Assembly (NCBI GenBank): GCA_020072815.1
Contig: JAIQGE010000008.1
Location: 62,001-126,000 of the forward strand
Source: Terriglobia bacterium
Lineage (GTDB): Bacteria > Acidobacteriota > Terriglobia > Terriglobales > Acidobacteriaceae
DNA: 64,000 bases
Direction of reading: 5' to 3'
The translations under genes were made by a program, and so were the position numbers. This document shows, in pieces, positions 51,058-60,066 of this stretch. Every line of letters starts with the position of its first letter. Positions within the stretch are counted from its first letter, which is position 1. The notes below the pieces were generated by a model. That model made no database searches. It was not told where the DNA came from and worked only from the letters and a program-made list of their open reading frames with translations.

Positions 51058-51129
51058 AGTATTTGGTGAACGTGATCCTGAGTCCCGTAAATGAGGGTGC
51101 GCCGTCGCCAGCACCCGAATAGGGACGAA

Positions 51130-51173
51130 GGACCTTGTGGTTGTTCCACTGCGATCGTGGCAACGCAAGGTCC
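51130..51173. repeat. Inverted repeat GGACCTTG/CAAGGTCC upstream of asnS
   Basis: Eight-base perfect arms separated by 28 bases in the asnS leader region. There is no T-run and no T-box sequence, so its role is unclear; it may be another dispersed palindromic repeat. Confidence 0.4.
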
Positions 51174-51263
51174 CTCCGGCCTGCTCGGACGCTGATGACA
51201 TCGCGCCCTCGCTTCACGGCCGTCGGGATGACGACGCTTACGAATCAAGACCAGAGACGAAAA

Positions 51264-52598
51264 ATGGAAACCACACAAGCACCCGTCACCACCATCGCCG
51301 AACTGGGCAAGCATGACGGCCAGACCGTCACTCTGCGCGGCTGGCTGTACAACAAGCGTGAAAGCGGCAAGCTCATCTTTCCCATCTTCCGTGACGGCAC
51401 CGGAGTGGTCCAGGGCGTGGTCCCCAAGAACCAGGTTGCGCCGGAAGTTTTTGACACGCTGCATGCCCTGACCGACGAATCCAGCGTGATCGTCACCGGC
51501 AAAGTGCGCGCCGATAAGCGCGCCCCCGGCGGCTTCGAGCTTGACGTCATCGGCGTGAAGGTTATCCAGCGCGTTCCGGAAGACGATCCGTTTCCCATCG
51601 CGCGCAAAGAGCACGGTATTGATTTCCTGATGGAAAACCGCCATCTCTGGATTCGGACGCCCCGGCAGGCCGCTATTCTCCGCATTCGCGCGGAAATCAT
51701 ACGCGCCGCGCGCGGGTACTTTGACGACCGCGGTTACACCCTGACTGACCCGCCCATCCTCACGCCGGCCGCGTGTGAAGGCACATCGACGTTATTCCCT
51801 GTGAAGTATTTTGAGGAAGACGCGTTCCTCACCCAATCCGGCCAGCTCTACATTGAAGCCACGGCCATGGCGCTGGGCAAGGTGTACTCGTTTGGTCCGA
51901 CGTTCCGCGCGGAAAAATCCAAGACGCGCCGCCACCTGACCGAGTTCTGGATGGTGGAACCGGAAGTCGCCTACTTCGAACTGCATGACCTGATGGAGCT
52001 GGCGGAAAACTTCATCAGCCATCTGGTGCAGAGCGTGCTCGCCCATCGCCCGGACGATTTGAAGACCGTTGGCCGCGACCCGGCGAAGCTGGAAAACATC
52101 AAGCCGCCTTTCCCCCGCATCACCTATGACGAAGCCGTGAAAATGCTGCAGGAAGGCCACGCCAAAGGCCTGGTGGAGCACAAGTTCGAGTGGGGTGGAG
52201 ATTTCGGCTCGCCTGACGAAACTTACTTGTCTTCGCAATTTGATAAGCCGGTGATGGTGCATCGCTACCCCACACAGGTAAAAGCGTTTTACATGGAGCC
52301 CGATCCGCAGCGTCCTGAGCTTGCGTTGTGCGTGGACGTGCTGGCGCCGGAAGGTTACGGCGAGATCATCGGCGGCTCGCAACGCATTGGCGACTACGAG
52401 CTCTTGCGCAAGCGGATTCAGGAACACAATCTGCCGGAAGAATCCTTCAAGTGGTATCTGGACTTGCGCAAGTACGGCGGCGTGCCGCACTCCGGATTTG
52501 GCATGGGCATTGAGCGCGCCGTCGCATGGATCTGCGGACTGGAGCACGTGCGCGAGACAATTCCTTTCGCCCGTACGCTGACGCGAATTTATCCCTAA
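51264..52598 (+). CDS. asnS: Asparaginyl-tRNA synthetase
   Basis: 444 residues. A class IIb enzyme that charges tRNA-Asn. The N-terminal OB-fold (about 15-120, [26 protein letters not shown]) is followed by the catalytic core with motif 2 ([23 protein letters not shown] in two stretches) and motif 3 ([20 protein letters not shown]). The residues of the motif-2 loop favour AsnRS over AspRS. The frame is open upstream, but the ATG at 51264 gives the normal N-terminus. Confidence 0.93.
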   Translation: METTQAPVTTIAELGKHDGQTVTLRGWLYNKRESGKLIFPIFRDGTGVVQGVVPKNQVAPEVFDTLHALTDESSVIVTGKVRADKRAPGGFELDVIGVKVIQRVPEDDPFPIARKEHGIDFLMENRHLWIRTPRQAAILRIRAEIIRAARGYFDDRGYTLTDPPILTPAACEGTSTLFPVKYFEEDAFLTQSGQLYIEATAMALGKVYSFGPTFRAEKSKTRRHLTEFWMVEPEVAYFELHDLMELAENFISHLVQSVLAHRPDDLKTVGRDPAKLENIKPPFPRITYDEAVKMLQEGHAKGLVEHKFEWGGDFGSPDETYLSSQFDKPVMVHRYPTQVKAFYMEPDPQRPELALCVDVLAPEGYGEIIGGSQRIGDYELLRKRIQEHNLPEESFKWYLDLRKYGGVPHSGFGMGIERAVAWICGLEHVRETIPFARTLTRIYP

Positions 52599-52631
52599 AC
52601 ACTTTATCCTTTAGCACGAAGCGACAAATTT

Positions 52632-53612
52632 ATGCCGGAAATGACAACGCCAACCGCCAACAAGACTGAGACCGCCAGGCCCGTGGTCGGGGACAATATT
52701 GCTCCCAAGAAGATCCGCATTTTAGGCGTGCCGCTGGACCTGGGCGCCTCCCGCCGCGGCGTGGACATGGGCCCTTCCGCGGTTCGCGTCGCCGGACTGG
52801 AAGCGCGTCTGGAAGCCCTGGGCCACATTGTTGAAGATGGCGGCAATGTGGCCGTGGCCATCGCCGAGCAGAAGAAAGAAGGCGATCCCCACGCCAAATA
52901 TCTGAAAGAAATCACCGCTACCTGTACCAAACATGCGGACATGGTGGCCAAGACTTTGGAAACGGGGAAATTCCCTCTCAGCCTGGGTGGCGACCACTCC
53001 ATGGCCGCGGGCACGGTGGCCGGCGTGGCGGAGTTTTACCGCCGCCAGAACCAGAAGATCGGCCTGATCTGGATTGACGCCCACGCCGACATCAACACCC
53101 CGGAGACCTCGCCCAGCGGCAACGTCCACGGCATGCCGCTGGCGGCGATTCTCGGGCTGGGCCCCGGCGATTTGAGCAACATCTGCGGGTTCTCTCCCAA
53201 AGTCCAGCCGGAGAATTGCGTGCTGATCGGCGTGCGCGACATTGACGCCCGCGAGAAAGAAAATATCAAGAAGACCGGCGTGGAAGTCTATACCATGCGC
53301 GATATTGACGAACGCGGCATGCGCACCATTACCGAAGAAGCCCTGCGCGTGGCCGGACGCGGCACCGCCGGATATCACGTGTCGCTGGACATGGACTGGA
53401 TTGATCCGGAAGACGCGCCGGGCGTGGGCACTCCGGTGCGCGGCGGCGCCAGTTATCGCGAGGCCCACCTGGCCATGGAGATCATCGCCGACCACGGCCG
53501 CATGGTCAGCTTTGAAATCGTGGAGGTCAACCCGGTGATTGACGAACACAACCGTACCGCTGACCTGGCTGTGGAACTGGCGCTGTCAGCGTTTGGGAAG
53601 AAGATCCTGTAG
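52632..53612 (+). CDS. rocF: Arginase
   Basis: 326 residues. Hydrolyses arginine to ornithine and urea with two manganese ions. Metal-binding motifs are complete: GGDHSMAAG, WIDAHADINTPETSPSGNVHGMPLA (in two stretches) and SLDMDWIDPEDAPGVGTPV. It has a short N-terminal extension (about 25 residues) before the fold begins at IRILGVPLDLGASRRGVDMG. It lies 33 bases after asnS, so co-transcription is possible. Confidence 0.95.
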   Translation: MPEMTTPTANKTETARPVVGDNIAPKKIRILGVPLDLGASRRGVDMGPSAVRVAGLEARLEALGHIVEDGGNVAVAIAEQKKEGDPHAKYLKEITATCTKHADMVAKTLETGKFPLSLGGDHSMAAGTVAGVAEFYRRQNQKIGLIWIDAHADINTPETSPSGNVHGMPLAAILGLGPGDLSNICGFSPKVQPENCVLIGVRDIDAREKENIKKTGVEVYTMRDIDERGMRTITEEALRVAGRGTAGYHVSLDMDWIDPEDAPGVGTPVRGGASYREAHLAMEIIADHGRMVSFEIVEVNPVIDEHNRTADLAVELALSAFGKKIL

Positions 53613-53675
53613 CGGAAGTTTTTACCGCGGATTTACGCGGATGAACGCGGATAGCACGACAAAAACCTGGACGTA

Positions 53676-53698
53676 GAGACGTAGCACCGCTACGTCTC
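53676..53698. repeat. GACGTAGC palindrome, copy 3
   Basis: Ten-base arms GAGACGTAGC and GCTACGTCTC around ACC, which is the reverse complement of the 16313-16335 copy. It lies between rocF and the next gene. Confidence 0.7.
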
Positions 53699-53767
53699 CC
53701 AGCGCCGCAAGAGGCTTGCGCGCCGCCTATGTTAAAGTCTTGATAGTTGAGCCTGGGGAGCAACACG

Positions 53768-54322
53768 ATGCGCAAAACTTTGACCGCCGGTCTCTTGCTT
53801 CTGGTCGCGACCCTGGCTGGCTTTGCCCAAACGCAGGCCCCGCCCACGCGCGGTCCCTCCACCGCGGAAGAGCGCAAACGTTTCGTGGCCATCGCCCACA
53901 AGATGGAAGAGTCGCCATTGGATCCCGCACTGCGCAAAGAGCGCGACTGGGCGTTACGCTGGCTCATCGCCATCCCGGACATCACCGTGGACGCCTGCTA
54001 CACCACTGAAATCCTCAAGGGCTTCGCCAACTCCCAGTACCGCTACATTGCGGAAGTCAACGGGCAGTATTCCTTCTCCATGGCGGTGTTCATGATCGAG
54101 CATCCCGACAAGGCGAAGGACGCAGCAGCCACCAACACCGCCGGGGCCGAAGGCGCGGTCAAGGCGTACCGGGCCATTCTGCGCAGCGACCCGGAGGCCC
54201 AGTCGCGGGTCCTTGAAGACCTCTCCGCCCGGCAGCGCGAAGGCAAGCTGGCCGACTTCGTGAAAGAAGCCACTAAACAACCCTGCAAGAACCCTGATTC
54301 CGGGGACGACAGCTCGTCGTAA
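53768..54322 (+). CDS. Secreted helical protein, unknown
   Basis: 184 residues with signal peptide (MRKTLTAGLLLLVATLAGFAQ) and a helical mature part (KRFVAIAHKMEESPLDPALRKERDWALRWLI) containing two Cys (DACYTTE and QPCKN). A central QYRYIAEVNGQYSFSMAVFMIEHP segment and AYRAILRSDPEAQSRVLEDLSARQREG suggest a repeat-like helical fold. No family name can be given with confidence. GGGGAG precedes the ATG at 53768. Confidence 0.65.
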   Translation: MRKTLTAGLLLLVATLAGFAQTQAPPTRGPSTAEERKRFVAIAHKMEESPLDPALRKERDWALRWLIAIPDITVDACYTTEILKGFANSQYRYIAEVNGQYSFSMAVFMIEHPDKAKDAAATNTAGAEGAVKAYRAILRSDPEAQSRVLEDLSARQREGKLADFVKEATKQPCKNPDSGDDSSS

Positions 54323-54413
54323 CGGCTCTTCCGTTTCACAAATTGAGCTGAAATCACTGCGCCTGCGCTGGTAGAATGCGGCGGTCTTGCACCATACGTC
54401 ACTGAGGTAATCC

Positions 54414-55031
54414 ATGTTCTGCGGGCGATGCGGACAACAGATTCCTGACGCTTCTGAACTTTGCCCGCTTTGCGGTCAGCCCGCGAGCATAAACCTCCCG
54501 CCTCCCAATCCGGACCAGCATGAGGCGATCGCGCCGGTCACGGCTCCGGTGAGCGCGCTGGTGGAGCAGCGGCCCATTGATCCTAAACTGAAGGGCGTTG
54601 GTGGATGGCTCTTGTTCTTCTGCGTAGTCATCACTATTCTGACCCCGCTGGGAGCGGTAAGAGAACTGGCCTTAGACGATTTGTTCTCCACGGAAAATCT
54701 TGTGGTGGTGGTGGTTGCGGTGTTTGGACTCGTCGTGGGACTCATTGTATGGAGCGCACAACGCCTGGCCATACCCCTGCTGAGGGCCTACTTTATCTTC
54801 ATGGCGATCATTGCGGTCCTGGGCGTGGTTGGAGCGGTTGTTGAGATGCAAGGTGTGAAAGCCGAACCCGGCTCAACGGTGGATGGGAATTCTATGGTCG
54901 CGTTCGTCGCAAGTTTTCGGTCGTTGATATTCGTGCTGATCTGGGGCACTTACTTTCACAAGTCGGAGCGCGTGCGCGCCACCTTTGGGCGCAATTTGTG
55001 GGGCCGCACTGTGCCGCGCTTGGATCCATAG
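54414..55031 (+). CDS. Zinc-ribbon plus DUF2569 membrane protein, copy 1
   Basis: 205 residues: an N-terminal zinc ribbon (MFCGRCGQQIPDASELCPLCG, four Cys), a Pro-rich linker (about 25-55) and a DUF2569-like domain with four transmembrane helices starting at GVGGWLLFFCVVITIL and ending YFHKSERVRATFGRN. The function is unknown. It is the first of a tandem pair, 15 bases apart. Confidence 0.78.
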   Translation: MFCGRCGQQIPDASELCPLCGQPASINLPPPNPDQHEAIAPVTAPVSALVEQRPIDPKLKGVGGWLLFFCVVITILTPLGAVRELALDDLFSTENLVVVVVAVFGLVVGLIVWSAQRLAIPLLRAYFIFMAIIAVLGVVGAVVEMQGVKAEPGSTVDGNSMVAFVASFRSLIFVLIWGTYFHKSERVRATFGRNLWGRTVPRLDP

Positions 55032-55046
55032 CTCCACGAGTTAATC

Positions 55047-55628
55047 ATGTTCTGCGCGCGCTGCGGACAACAGATTCCGGACGCTTCTGAACTTTGCCCG
55101 CTTTGCGGACGTGAGGCGGTCCTGCATCTCCCGCCTTCCTCCCCCAGCGATCCGCTCGCAGCTCCGCACGCAAGCCCCCAGGTCCAACCCCGCGCCAGGG
55201 TTGCATTCGGCGGAGGCCCCATCGGCGTTGGCGGCTGGCTGCTGTTCTTCTGCATAACCATCACTATTCTCAGTCCCGTCGCAATCTTTAGCCAATCAGC
55301 CGCATTGATCCGGCGGCGCGGCCTGCAAACCAGCACAGGTACCCTAATTTACGTGGCCCGCGCGGCCTACGGCATCGTGGTGGGAATCTTTCTCTGGATG
55401 GGCCATCCTGTTGCGATGTTCCTGCTCCGCATCTACTTTGCCATTCTGAGCTTCTCAATCCTCATTGCGATTCTGTTTGTTGTGCTAGCGGGTTTACGTG
55501 GAGCAAACCCTGTAGCTATTTCTGAGTCCGCGGCGCCTGTTATGCAGCTGACGGCTTACGTGTTGATATGGGCTTCTTATTTCCTCAAATCCGTACGCGT
55601 GCGGAACACCTACGGCCGAAATCTCTAG
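55047..55628 (+). CDS. Zinc-ribbon plus DUF2569 membrane protein, copy 2
   Basis: 193-residue tandem paralogue of the previous gene with the same zinc ribbon (MFCARCGQQIPDASELCPLCG), linker and four helices (GVGGWLLFFCITITILSPVA ... YFLKSVRVRNTYGRNL). The linker is shorter and the third helix differs most. The near identity of the first 60 bases of the two genes points to recent duplication. Confidence 0.78.
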   Translation: MFCARCGQQIPDASELCPLCGREAVLHLPPSSPSDPLAAPHASPQVQPRARVAFGGGPIGVGGWLLFFCITITILSPVAIFSQSAALIRRRGLQTSTGTLIYVARAAYGIVVGIFLWMGHPVAMFLLRIYFAILSFSILIAILFVVLAGLRGANPVAISESAAPVMQLTAYVLIWASYFLKSVRVRNTYGRNL

Positions 55629-55695
55629 CGCATATCGGGACAGGTTCCTTCGCCCTCTTTGCGTCCTTGGCGGTGAATATTTACATTAGTTCCTG

Positions 55696-56928
55696 ATGAG
55701 CAAAACCAGGGTTGGTGTCCTTTTTGGCGGCCGCAGCGGCGAACATGAGGTTTCGTTGCTGTCTGCGGCCTCCGTTCTCAACGCAATCAATAAAGATAAA
55801 TATGACGTGGTGCCGATCGGCATCACCAAGGAAGGCCGCTGGCTGGCTCCGGCACACGCGGAGCTGCTGTTGCGCGGAGAAACGTTGCGCGGAGAAGCGC
55901 CGCGTGGCGAGAAGCCCGGCGAGCATCCGGAAGCCTACTCACGCCACCTCCGCGCCGGCGACCCGGAAGCCACAACGTCCGCCGCTCTGCTGGCCAGAGG
56001 CGAAGCCGTGATCGTGCCGCCCTCGCCGCAAGCCCACGGGCTGTTTCCCTTCGAAAGCGCAGCCAAGGGCGGTGTCACAAGAGAAGAACAGGGCATCCAG
56101 GTGGATGTGATCTTCCCCGTGATGCACGGCACCTTCGGCGAAGACGGCACCATCCAGGGCCTGCTCGAACTGGCTGACATTCCCTACGTCGGCGCAGGGG
56201 TGCTCGGCTCTGCCGCCGGCATGGACAAGGACGTGATGAAGAAACTCTTCGCCGCCGCCGGACTGGCGATCGTCAAGCACGTCACGGTGCTGCGCGCGCA
56301 GTGGGAGAAAGAGCCGAAGAAAGTCATTAAAGAAATCGAAAAGAAGCTGAAGTATCCCGTGTTCGTCAAACCCGCTAACCTGGGGTCATCGGTGGGCATT
56401 TCCAAAGTACACGACCGCAAGGAGCTTGCGCCGGCCATGGACGAAGCGGCGCGCTACGATCGCAAGATCGTTATTGAAGAAGGCGTGGGCGGCAAGAAGC
56501 ATAAAGCGCGCGAGCTGGAATGCTCAGTCCTGGGCAACGATGAGCCGCAGGCCTCCATCGTCGGTGAGATTGTGCCCGGAGCCGAGTTTTACAGCTATGA
56601 CGCCAAGTATGTAGATGAAGGCTCCAAGCCGCTGATCCCGGCGCCCATCAGCAAGAAGCTCATGAAGCAGACGCAGGAGATGGCCATCCGTGCTTTTCAG
56701 GCAGTGGACTGCTCCGGCCTGGCCCGTGTGGACTTTCTGATGGACCCCAAATCAGGCCGAGTCTATTTGAATGAGATCAACACAATGCCCGGGTTTACCT
56801 CCATCAGCATGTATCCCAAGCTGTGGGCGGCGTCCGGCCTGGAGTACCCGGACCTGATTGACCGCCTGATCCAGCTGGCATTTGAGCGGTTTGAGGAAAA
56901 GAAGAAGAACCGGTACAGCAAGGCTTGA
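55696..56928 (+). CDS. ddl: D-alanine--D-alanine ligase
   Basis: 410 residues. Joins two D-alanines for peptidoglycan. ATP-grasp signatures are complete: [59 protein letters not shown], and [14 protein letters not shown]. It is about 40 residues longer than typical Ddl because of an inserted tandem-repeat stretch ([18 protein letters not shown]) near 56-75 and a following loop. The usual membrane and zinc-ribbon genes upstream show no functional link. Confidence 0.93.
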   Translation: MSKTRVGVLFGGRSGEHEVSLLSAASVLNAINKDKYDVVPIGITKEGRWLAPAHAELLLRGETLRGEAPRGEKPGEHPEAYSRHLRAGDPEATTSAALLARGEAVIVPPSPQAHGLFPFESAAKGGVTREEQGIQVDVIFPVMHGTFGEDGTIQGLLELADIPYVGAGVLGSAAGMDKDVMKKLFAAAGLAIVKHVTVLRAQWEKEPKKVIKEIEKKLKYPVFVKPANLGSSVGISKVHDRKELAPAMDEAARYDRKIVIEEGVGGKKHKARELECSVLGNDEPQASIVGEIVPGAEFYSYDAKYVDEGSKPLIPAPISKKLMKQTQEMAIRAFQAVDCSGLARVDFLMDPKSGRVYLNEINTMPGFTSISMYPKLWAASGLEYPDLIDRLIQLAFERFEEKKKNRYSKA

Positions 56929-56952
56929 CGTGAATTTCATTCTTATCCGTGG

Positions 56953-57402
56953 CTAGTCCCCAAGCACGGCTGACCAATGCCACTTCCCTGCGGAGTCCTT
57001 CTCAAACATCATCTCCAGCGGAAAAGGAGATTTCGCCGACGCGTGAAACCCAGGACGCCCCATGCAATAGGGTTTCTTGCACGGAGCTGCGTTAGCGACT
57101 GTAGCGTTTACCGCCGACTGCCAGAAATTCGGCCAGCCGATGATGGTGCTGATGTTTTTTAATGCCGTATCGCGGTCAATCAATCCGTCGAGCGCCCATT
57201 GAAATTTCGGGGACATCGTCTGCTTGAGCGCCGCCGGGTCGCGCTGTTTTACGACAGCGCGGAAGTGGGCGTAAAAGGCATCAAAATCGCTCTGGCCCGA
57301 GGGCTTGGTTTGCGGGATTGCTGAAACGGTTGCGATGCAGAGAATAGCCGCCAGACAAGCCGCCCGAGACATGATCCAGAGAGGGACCCTGGTTGTATTC
57401 AA
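56953..57402 (-). CDS. Secreted small protein, SnoaL-like size, unknown
   Basis: 149 residues with a signal peptide (IMSRAACLAAILCIATVSA) and a mature domain of about 110 residues (FDAFYAHFRAVVKQRDPAALKQTMSPKFQWALDG..D). The pattern, helices followed by strands ending in KWHWSAVLGD, recalls NTF2/SnoaL-like folds, without a catalytic clue. A TTG at 57402 is favoured because AGGAG lies 8 bases ahead; ATGs at 57372 and 57447 are the alternatives. It is convergent with ddl. Confidence 0.6.
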   Translation of the reverse strand: MNTTRVPLWIMSRAACLAAILCIATVSAIPQTKPSGQSDFDAFYAHFRAVVKQRDPAALKQTMSPKFQWALDGLIDRDTALKNISTIIGWPNFWQSAVNATVANAAPCKKPYCMGRPGFHASAKSPFPLEMMFEKDSAGKWHWSAVLGD

Positions 57403-57646
57403 GGGAGTTCTCCTGTTGTTGATAAGATGCAGACTTGCCTCATCCATTCCCTTGTCTCTCGGTGGACCCTCATGACTGGGGCATGGTTCAGGGCCAGTTG
57501 CGCTCTTAGCTTTTTACATGAAACTCACCTTTCTTCCTAGCTGTTTTGCCGCTGAGCTTCTGTCAAGCGCATTCTTAGACTGACTTTTTTCCAAGGTCCA
57601 AAACTCCATCTTCAGTCGAAGCCCCACATCTGCTATCCTCCTGCCC

Positions 57647-58060
57647 ATGGCAAACCTTTCGTTGAATGGCCCAGGGAATGGCGCCGGCGGAACGTCCGGG
57701 GGGACCGGCGAATTTATCATCGGCTTCGTCATGGCATGCGTCGGCGGCTACCTGCTGTCCAACCAGGTGAGCATCGTGGGATCCTACTGGAACTTCTGGG
57801 GCACGAACTCTTTCGGCGTCACCCTGATCCCCATGCTGCTGGGCGTGGCCATTCTGTTTTTCAACGGCAAGAGCACCATTGGCTGGATTCTCACCGTGGG
57901 CGGAGCGCTGTTTATCCTGGCCGGCGTGATCGCCAACATGCATATCTACTTTCAGCAGACCAGCCTGTTCAATGTGATGGTGATGCTGATCCTGCTGGTC
58001 GGCGGGCTTGCGCTGATCGCCAAAGGCATCCGCCCGCACGAGAAGGCGCAGAGCGAGTAG
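57647..58060 (+). CDS. Small multi-span membrane protein
   Basis: 137 residues with a Gly-rich N-terminus and four hydrophobic helices (EFIIGFVMACVGGYLL, VTLIPMLLGVAILFF, GWILTVGGALFILAGVIA, NVMVMLILLVGGLALIA), ending in a short basic/acidic tail. No family is recognised. It ends 12 bases before a broken VOC gene on the same strand. Confidence 0.6.
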   Translation: MANLSLNGPGNGAGGTSGGTGEFIIGFVMACVGGYLLSNQVSIVGSYWNFWGTNSFGVTLIPMLLGVAILFFNGKSTIGWILTVGGALFILAGVIANMHIYFQQTSLFNVMVMLILLVGGLALIAKGIRPHEKAQSE

Positions 58061-58072
58061 CCGCCGTCGCAG

Positions 58073-58446
58073 ATGAGCACGTCATGTTCAGTGAAGCGAA
58101 TCAGCCCCATGCTGGCCGTGGCCAACATGGAGGAAACAATCGCCTTTTACCAGATGGTGCTTGGATTCACCATCACCCTGCAGTCGCCGAAGTATTCGAT
58201 CGTGGAACGTGATGGCCAGACCATCCATTTCATGCAAGCCGCGTCAGAAGAAGTCATGCAGTGTGTCCGGGGACACGCGGAGATATACATTGAGTGCGTG
58301 GCATCCATTCTCTCTGGGAGCATGTGAAGACATTCCATGATCGCTACCGCATCAGGGACTTGTTTGACCGGGACTACGGGATGACGGAGTTCCACATTGA
58401 CGATCCCAACCAGTGTCTGGTGTTTGTGGGTGAGAGAACCAGATAA
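58073..58446 (+). pseudogene. Glyoxalase/VOC-domain protein, frameshifted
   Basis: The first 80 residues (ISPMLAVANMEETIAFYQMVLGFTI, AEIYIECVASI) are a normal VOC N-terminal half, but the frame ends early at 58327. The rest of the domain (LWEHVKTFHDRYRIRDLF, GMTEFHIDDPNQCLVFVGE) continues in another frame to a stop at 58444-58446. The break is at a CT-dinucleotide run (58310-58315, three CT units). Removing one unit gives IL-WEHVK and a full-length protein of 123 residues. Slippage mutation or sequencing error. Confidence 0.75.
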
Positions 58447-58473
58447 CGTGCCGGCCCGCTACCACCCCCCGTT

Positions 58474-58503
58474 TTCACTGGATTCGCAAGATTAGGGTAA
58501 AAT
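58474..58503 (+). promoter_or_regulatory. Possible promoter of the efp operon
   Basis: TTCACT (58474-58479), an 18-base spacer and TAAAAT (58498-58503). It would give a leader of about 150 bases before efp. Confidence 0.35.
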
Positions 58504-58658
58504 CTAAGGTTCGCGTCAAAGAGGGCTCGCAGCAGCGGATTACCTTTGCTCAACGGGCCAATGTGAACGTTTTCTGGGCAGCGGGCGCGCTTGCGGCGCA
58601 GGCTTTGCCCGCAACGCTTCACCCTTCACAAAGATAACTTTCAGGAGAAGACTGACTC

Positions 58659-59219
58659 ATGGCGATTCCAGCAACCCAGATGCGCCCGGGGATGATCATC
58701 AAGCACAACAATGACCTGCATTCGGTCTTCACCGTGGAGCATCGTACGCCGGGCAACTTGCGCGCGTTCATCCAGGCCAAGCTGCGCAACATCCGCACCG
58801 GCGCCATGTTTGAGCACCGCTTCCGCTCCGGCGACCCCATTGAAAAGGTCACGGTGGATGAAATCCCCATGGAGTACCTCTACCAGGACAACGACACCTA
58901 CTGCTTCATGAACACCGAAAACTACGAGCAGACCCATTTGAATCGCGACGTTCTGGGCGACGCCGTGGATTACCTCACGCCCAACCTGCAGATCCGCGTG
59001 GAGTTCTATGACGGCAAAGCCGTGGGGATTGAGCTTCCGCAGACCGTGGTCCTCACCGTGGTGGAGACCGAGCCTGGACTCAAGGCGGCCACCGCGTCCA
59101 GCGTGACCAAGCCCGCCAAGACGGAAACCGGACTGATCGTCTATGTGCCGCCGTTCATCAATGAAGGCGAAAAGATCAAAGTGGACACCGCTGAAGGCGC
59201 GTATCTGTCGCGCGCATAG
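58659..59219 (+). CDS. efp: Elongation factor P
   Basis: 186 residues, three OB/KOW-type domains. Relieves ribosome stalling at polyproline stretches. The KOW domain start (QMRPGMIIKHNNDLHSVFTVEHRTPGNLR) is clear, but the modified loop PGKG is PGNLR: Asn33 takes the place of the usual modified Lys34. ETGLIVYVPPFINEGEKIKVDTAEGAYLSR at the end is typical (in two stretches). AGGAGA lies 9 bases before the ATG. Confidence 0.93.
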   Translation: MAIPATQMRPGMIIKHNNDLHSVFTVEHRTPGNLRAFIQAKLRNIRTGAMFEHRFRSGDPIEKVTVDEIPMEYLYQDNDTYCFMNTENYEQTHLNRDVLGDAVDYLTPNLQIRVEFYDGKAVGIELPQTVVLTVVETEPGLKAATASSVTKPAKTETGLIVYVPPFINEGEKIKVDTAEGAYLSRA

Positions 59220-59225
59220 CCTGTG

Positions 59226-59504
59226 ATGATTGCCCGCAGCTACATTGTTCGCGGCCGCGTACAGGGCGTAGGGTTCCGCTGGTTCGTGGACCATGAAGCC
59301 CGCCAGCTCGGCCTGGCCGGGTGGGTCCGCAACAATATTGACGGCACGGTGGAAGTGCTGGCGATGGGCAGCGCGGAGCAGCACGCGGCATTGCTTAGCA
59401 AATTGCAGCGCGGACCGCGGGCTGCGCGCGTGGACGAAGTCCAGCAGCTCCCGGCCGAACCCGTGGCCGGGCTCACAACTTTCCGCATTGAAGGAGCGTG
59501 GTAA
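59226..59504 (+). CDS. acyP: Acylphosphatase
   Basis: 92 residues, the usual length. Hydrolyses carboxyl-phosphate bonds such as acetyl phosphate. The signature [19 protein letters not shown] contains the phosphate-binding Arg and [17 protein letters not shown] contains the catalytic Asn. It begins 6 bases after efp and is followed 2 bases later by apt, so the three genes probably form an operon. A GTG one codon upstream is the alternative start. Confidence 0.92.
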   Translation: MIARSYIVRGRVQGVGFRWFVDHEARQLGLAGWVRNNIDGTVEVLAMGSAEQHAALLSKLQRGPRAARVDEVQQLPAEPVAGLTTFRIEGAW

Positions 59505-59506
59505 CC

Positions 59507-60040
59507 ATGGCCCACAACTGTGAGCATCTCAAGAAACTTATTCGCGAGGTGCCGGACTTCCCCAAAAAGGGAATCCTTTTTTACGACATCACCACCCTGC
59601 TCAAAGACCGGGTCGGCTTTGCCACGCTCATTGACGCGCTCTCAGAGCACTACCTCAACGCCAAGATCGATACCGTCCTGGCCATCGAGGCCCGTGGATT
59701 TATTTTTGGCCCGGCGCTGGCTTATCGCCTGAACGCCGGCTTTGTGCCCATCCGCAAACCGGGCAAGCTGCCGGCGGAAACCGTGAAGTGGAGTTACGCC
59801 CTGGAATACGGCCAGGACACGCTGGAAATCCACAAAGACGCCATCCGGCCCGGACAGAAAGTCATTATCGTGGACGACTTGCTGGCTACCGGCGGCACCG
59901 CCAACGCCTGCGCGCAACTGGCCCGCTCCCTGGGCGCGGAGATCGCCGGCATGGGCTTTGTGGTGGAGCTGGACTTCCTCAACGGCCGCAGAAAGTTCGA
60001 AGGCACGGAAATTTTCTCGTTGCTGCATTATGACAAGTAA
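59507..60040 (+). CDS. apt: Adenine phosphoribosyltransferase
   Basis: 177 residues. Converts adenine and PRPP to AMP in purine salvage. The PRPP motif [14 protein letters not shown] is intact, as are [29 protein letters not shown] (in two parts) and [16 protein letters not shown] at the start. The ATG at 59507 has AAGGAG 10 bases ahead; a GTG at 59498 sits too close to that site. Confidence 0.95.
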   Translation: MAHNCEHLKKLIREVPDFPKKGILFYDITTLLKDRVGFATLIDALSEHYLNAKIDTVLAIEARGFIFGPALAYRLNAGFVPIRKPGKLPAETVKWSYALEYGQDTLEIHKDAIRPGQKVIIVDDLLATGGTANACAQLARSLGAEIAGMGFVVELDFLNGRRKFEGTEIFSLLHYDK

Positions 60041-60066
60041 CTGGGTGTTGGCCCCTCAACACTGAT

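Noticed and set aside
51058-51263. Possible T-box leader upstream of asnS
   Set aside because: No T-box consensus, no specifier hairpin and no terminator/antiterminator pair; only a short inverted repeat.
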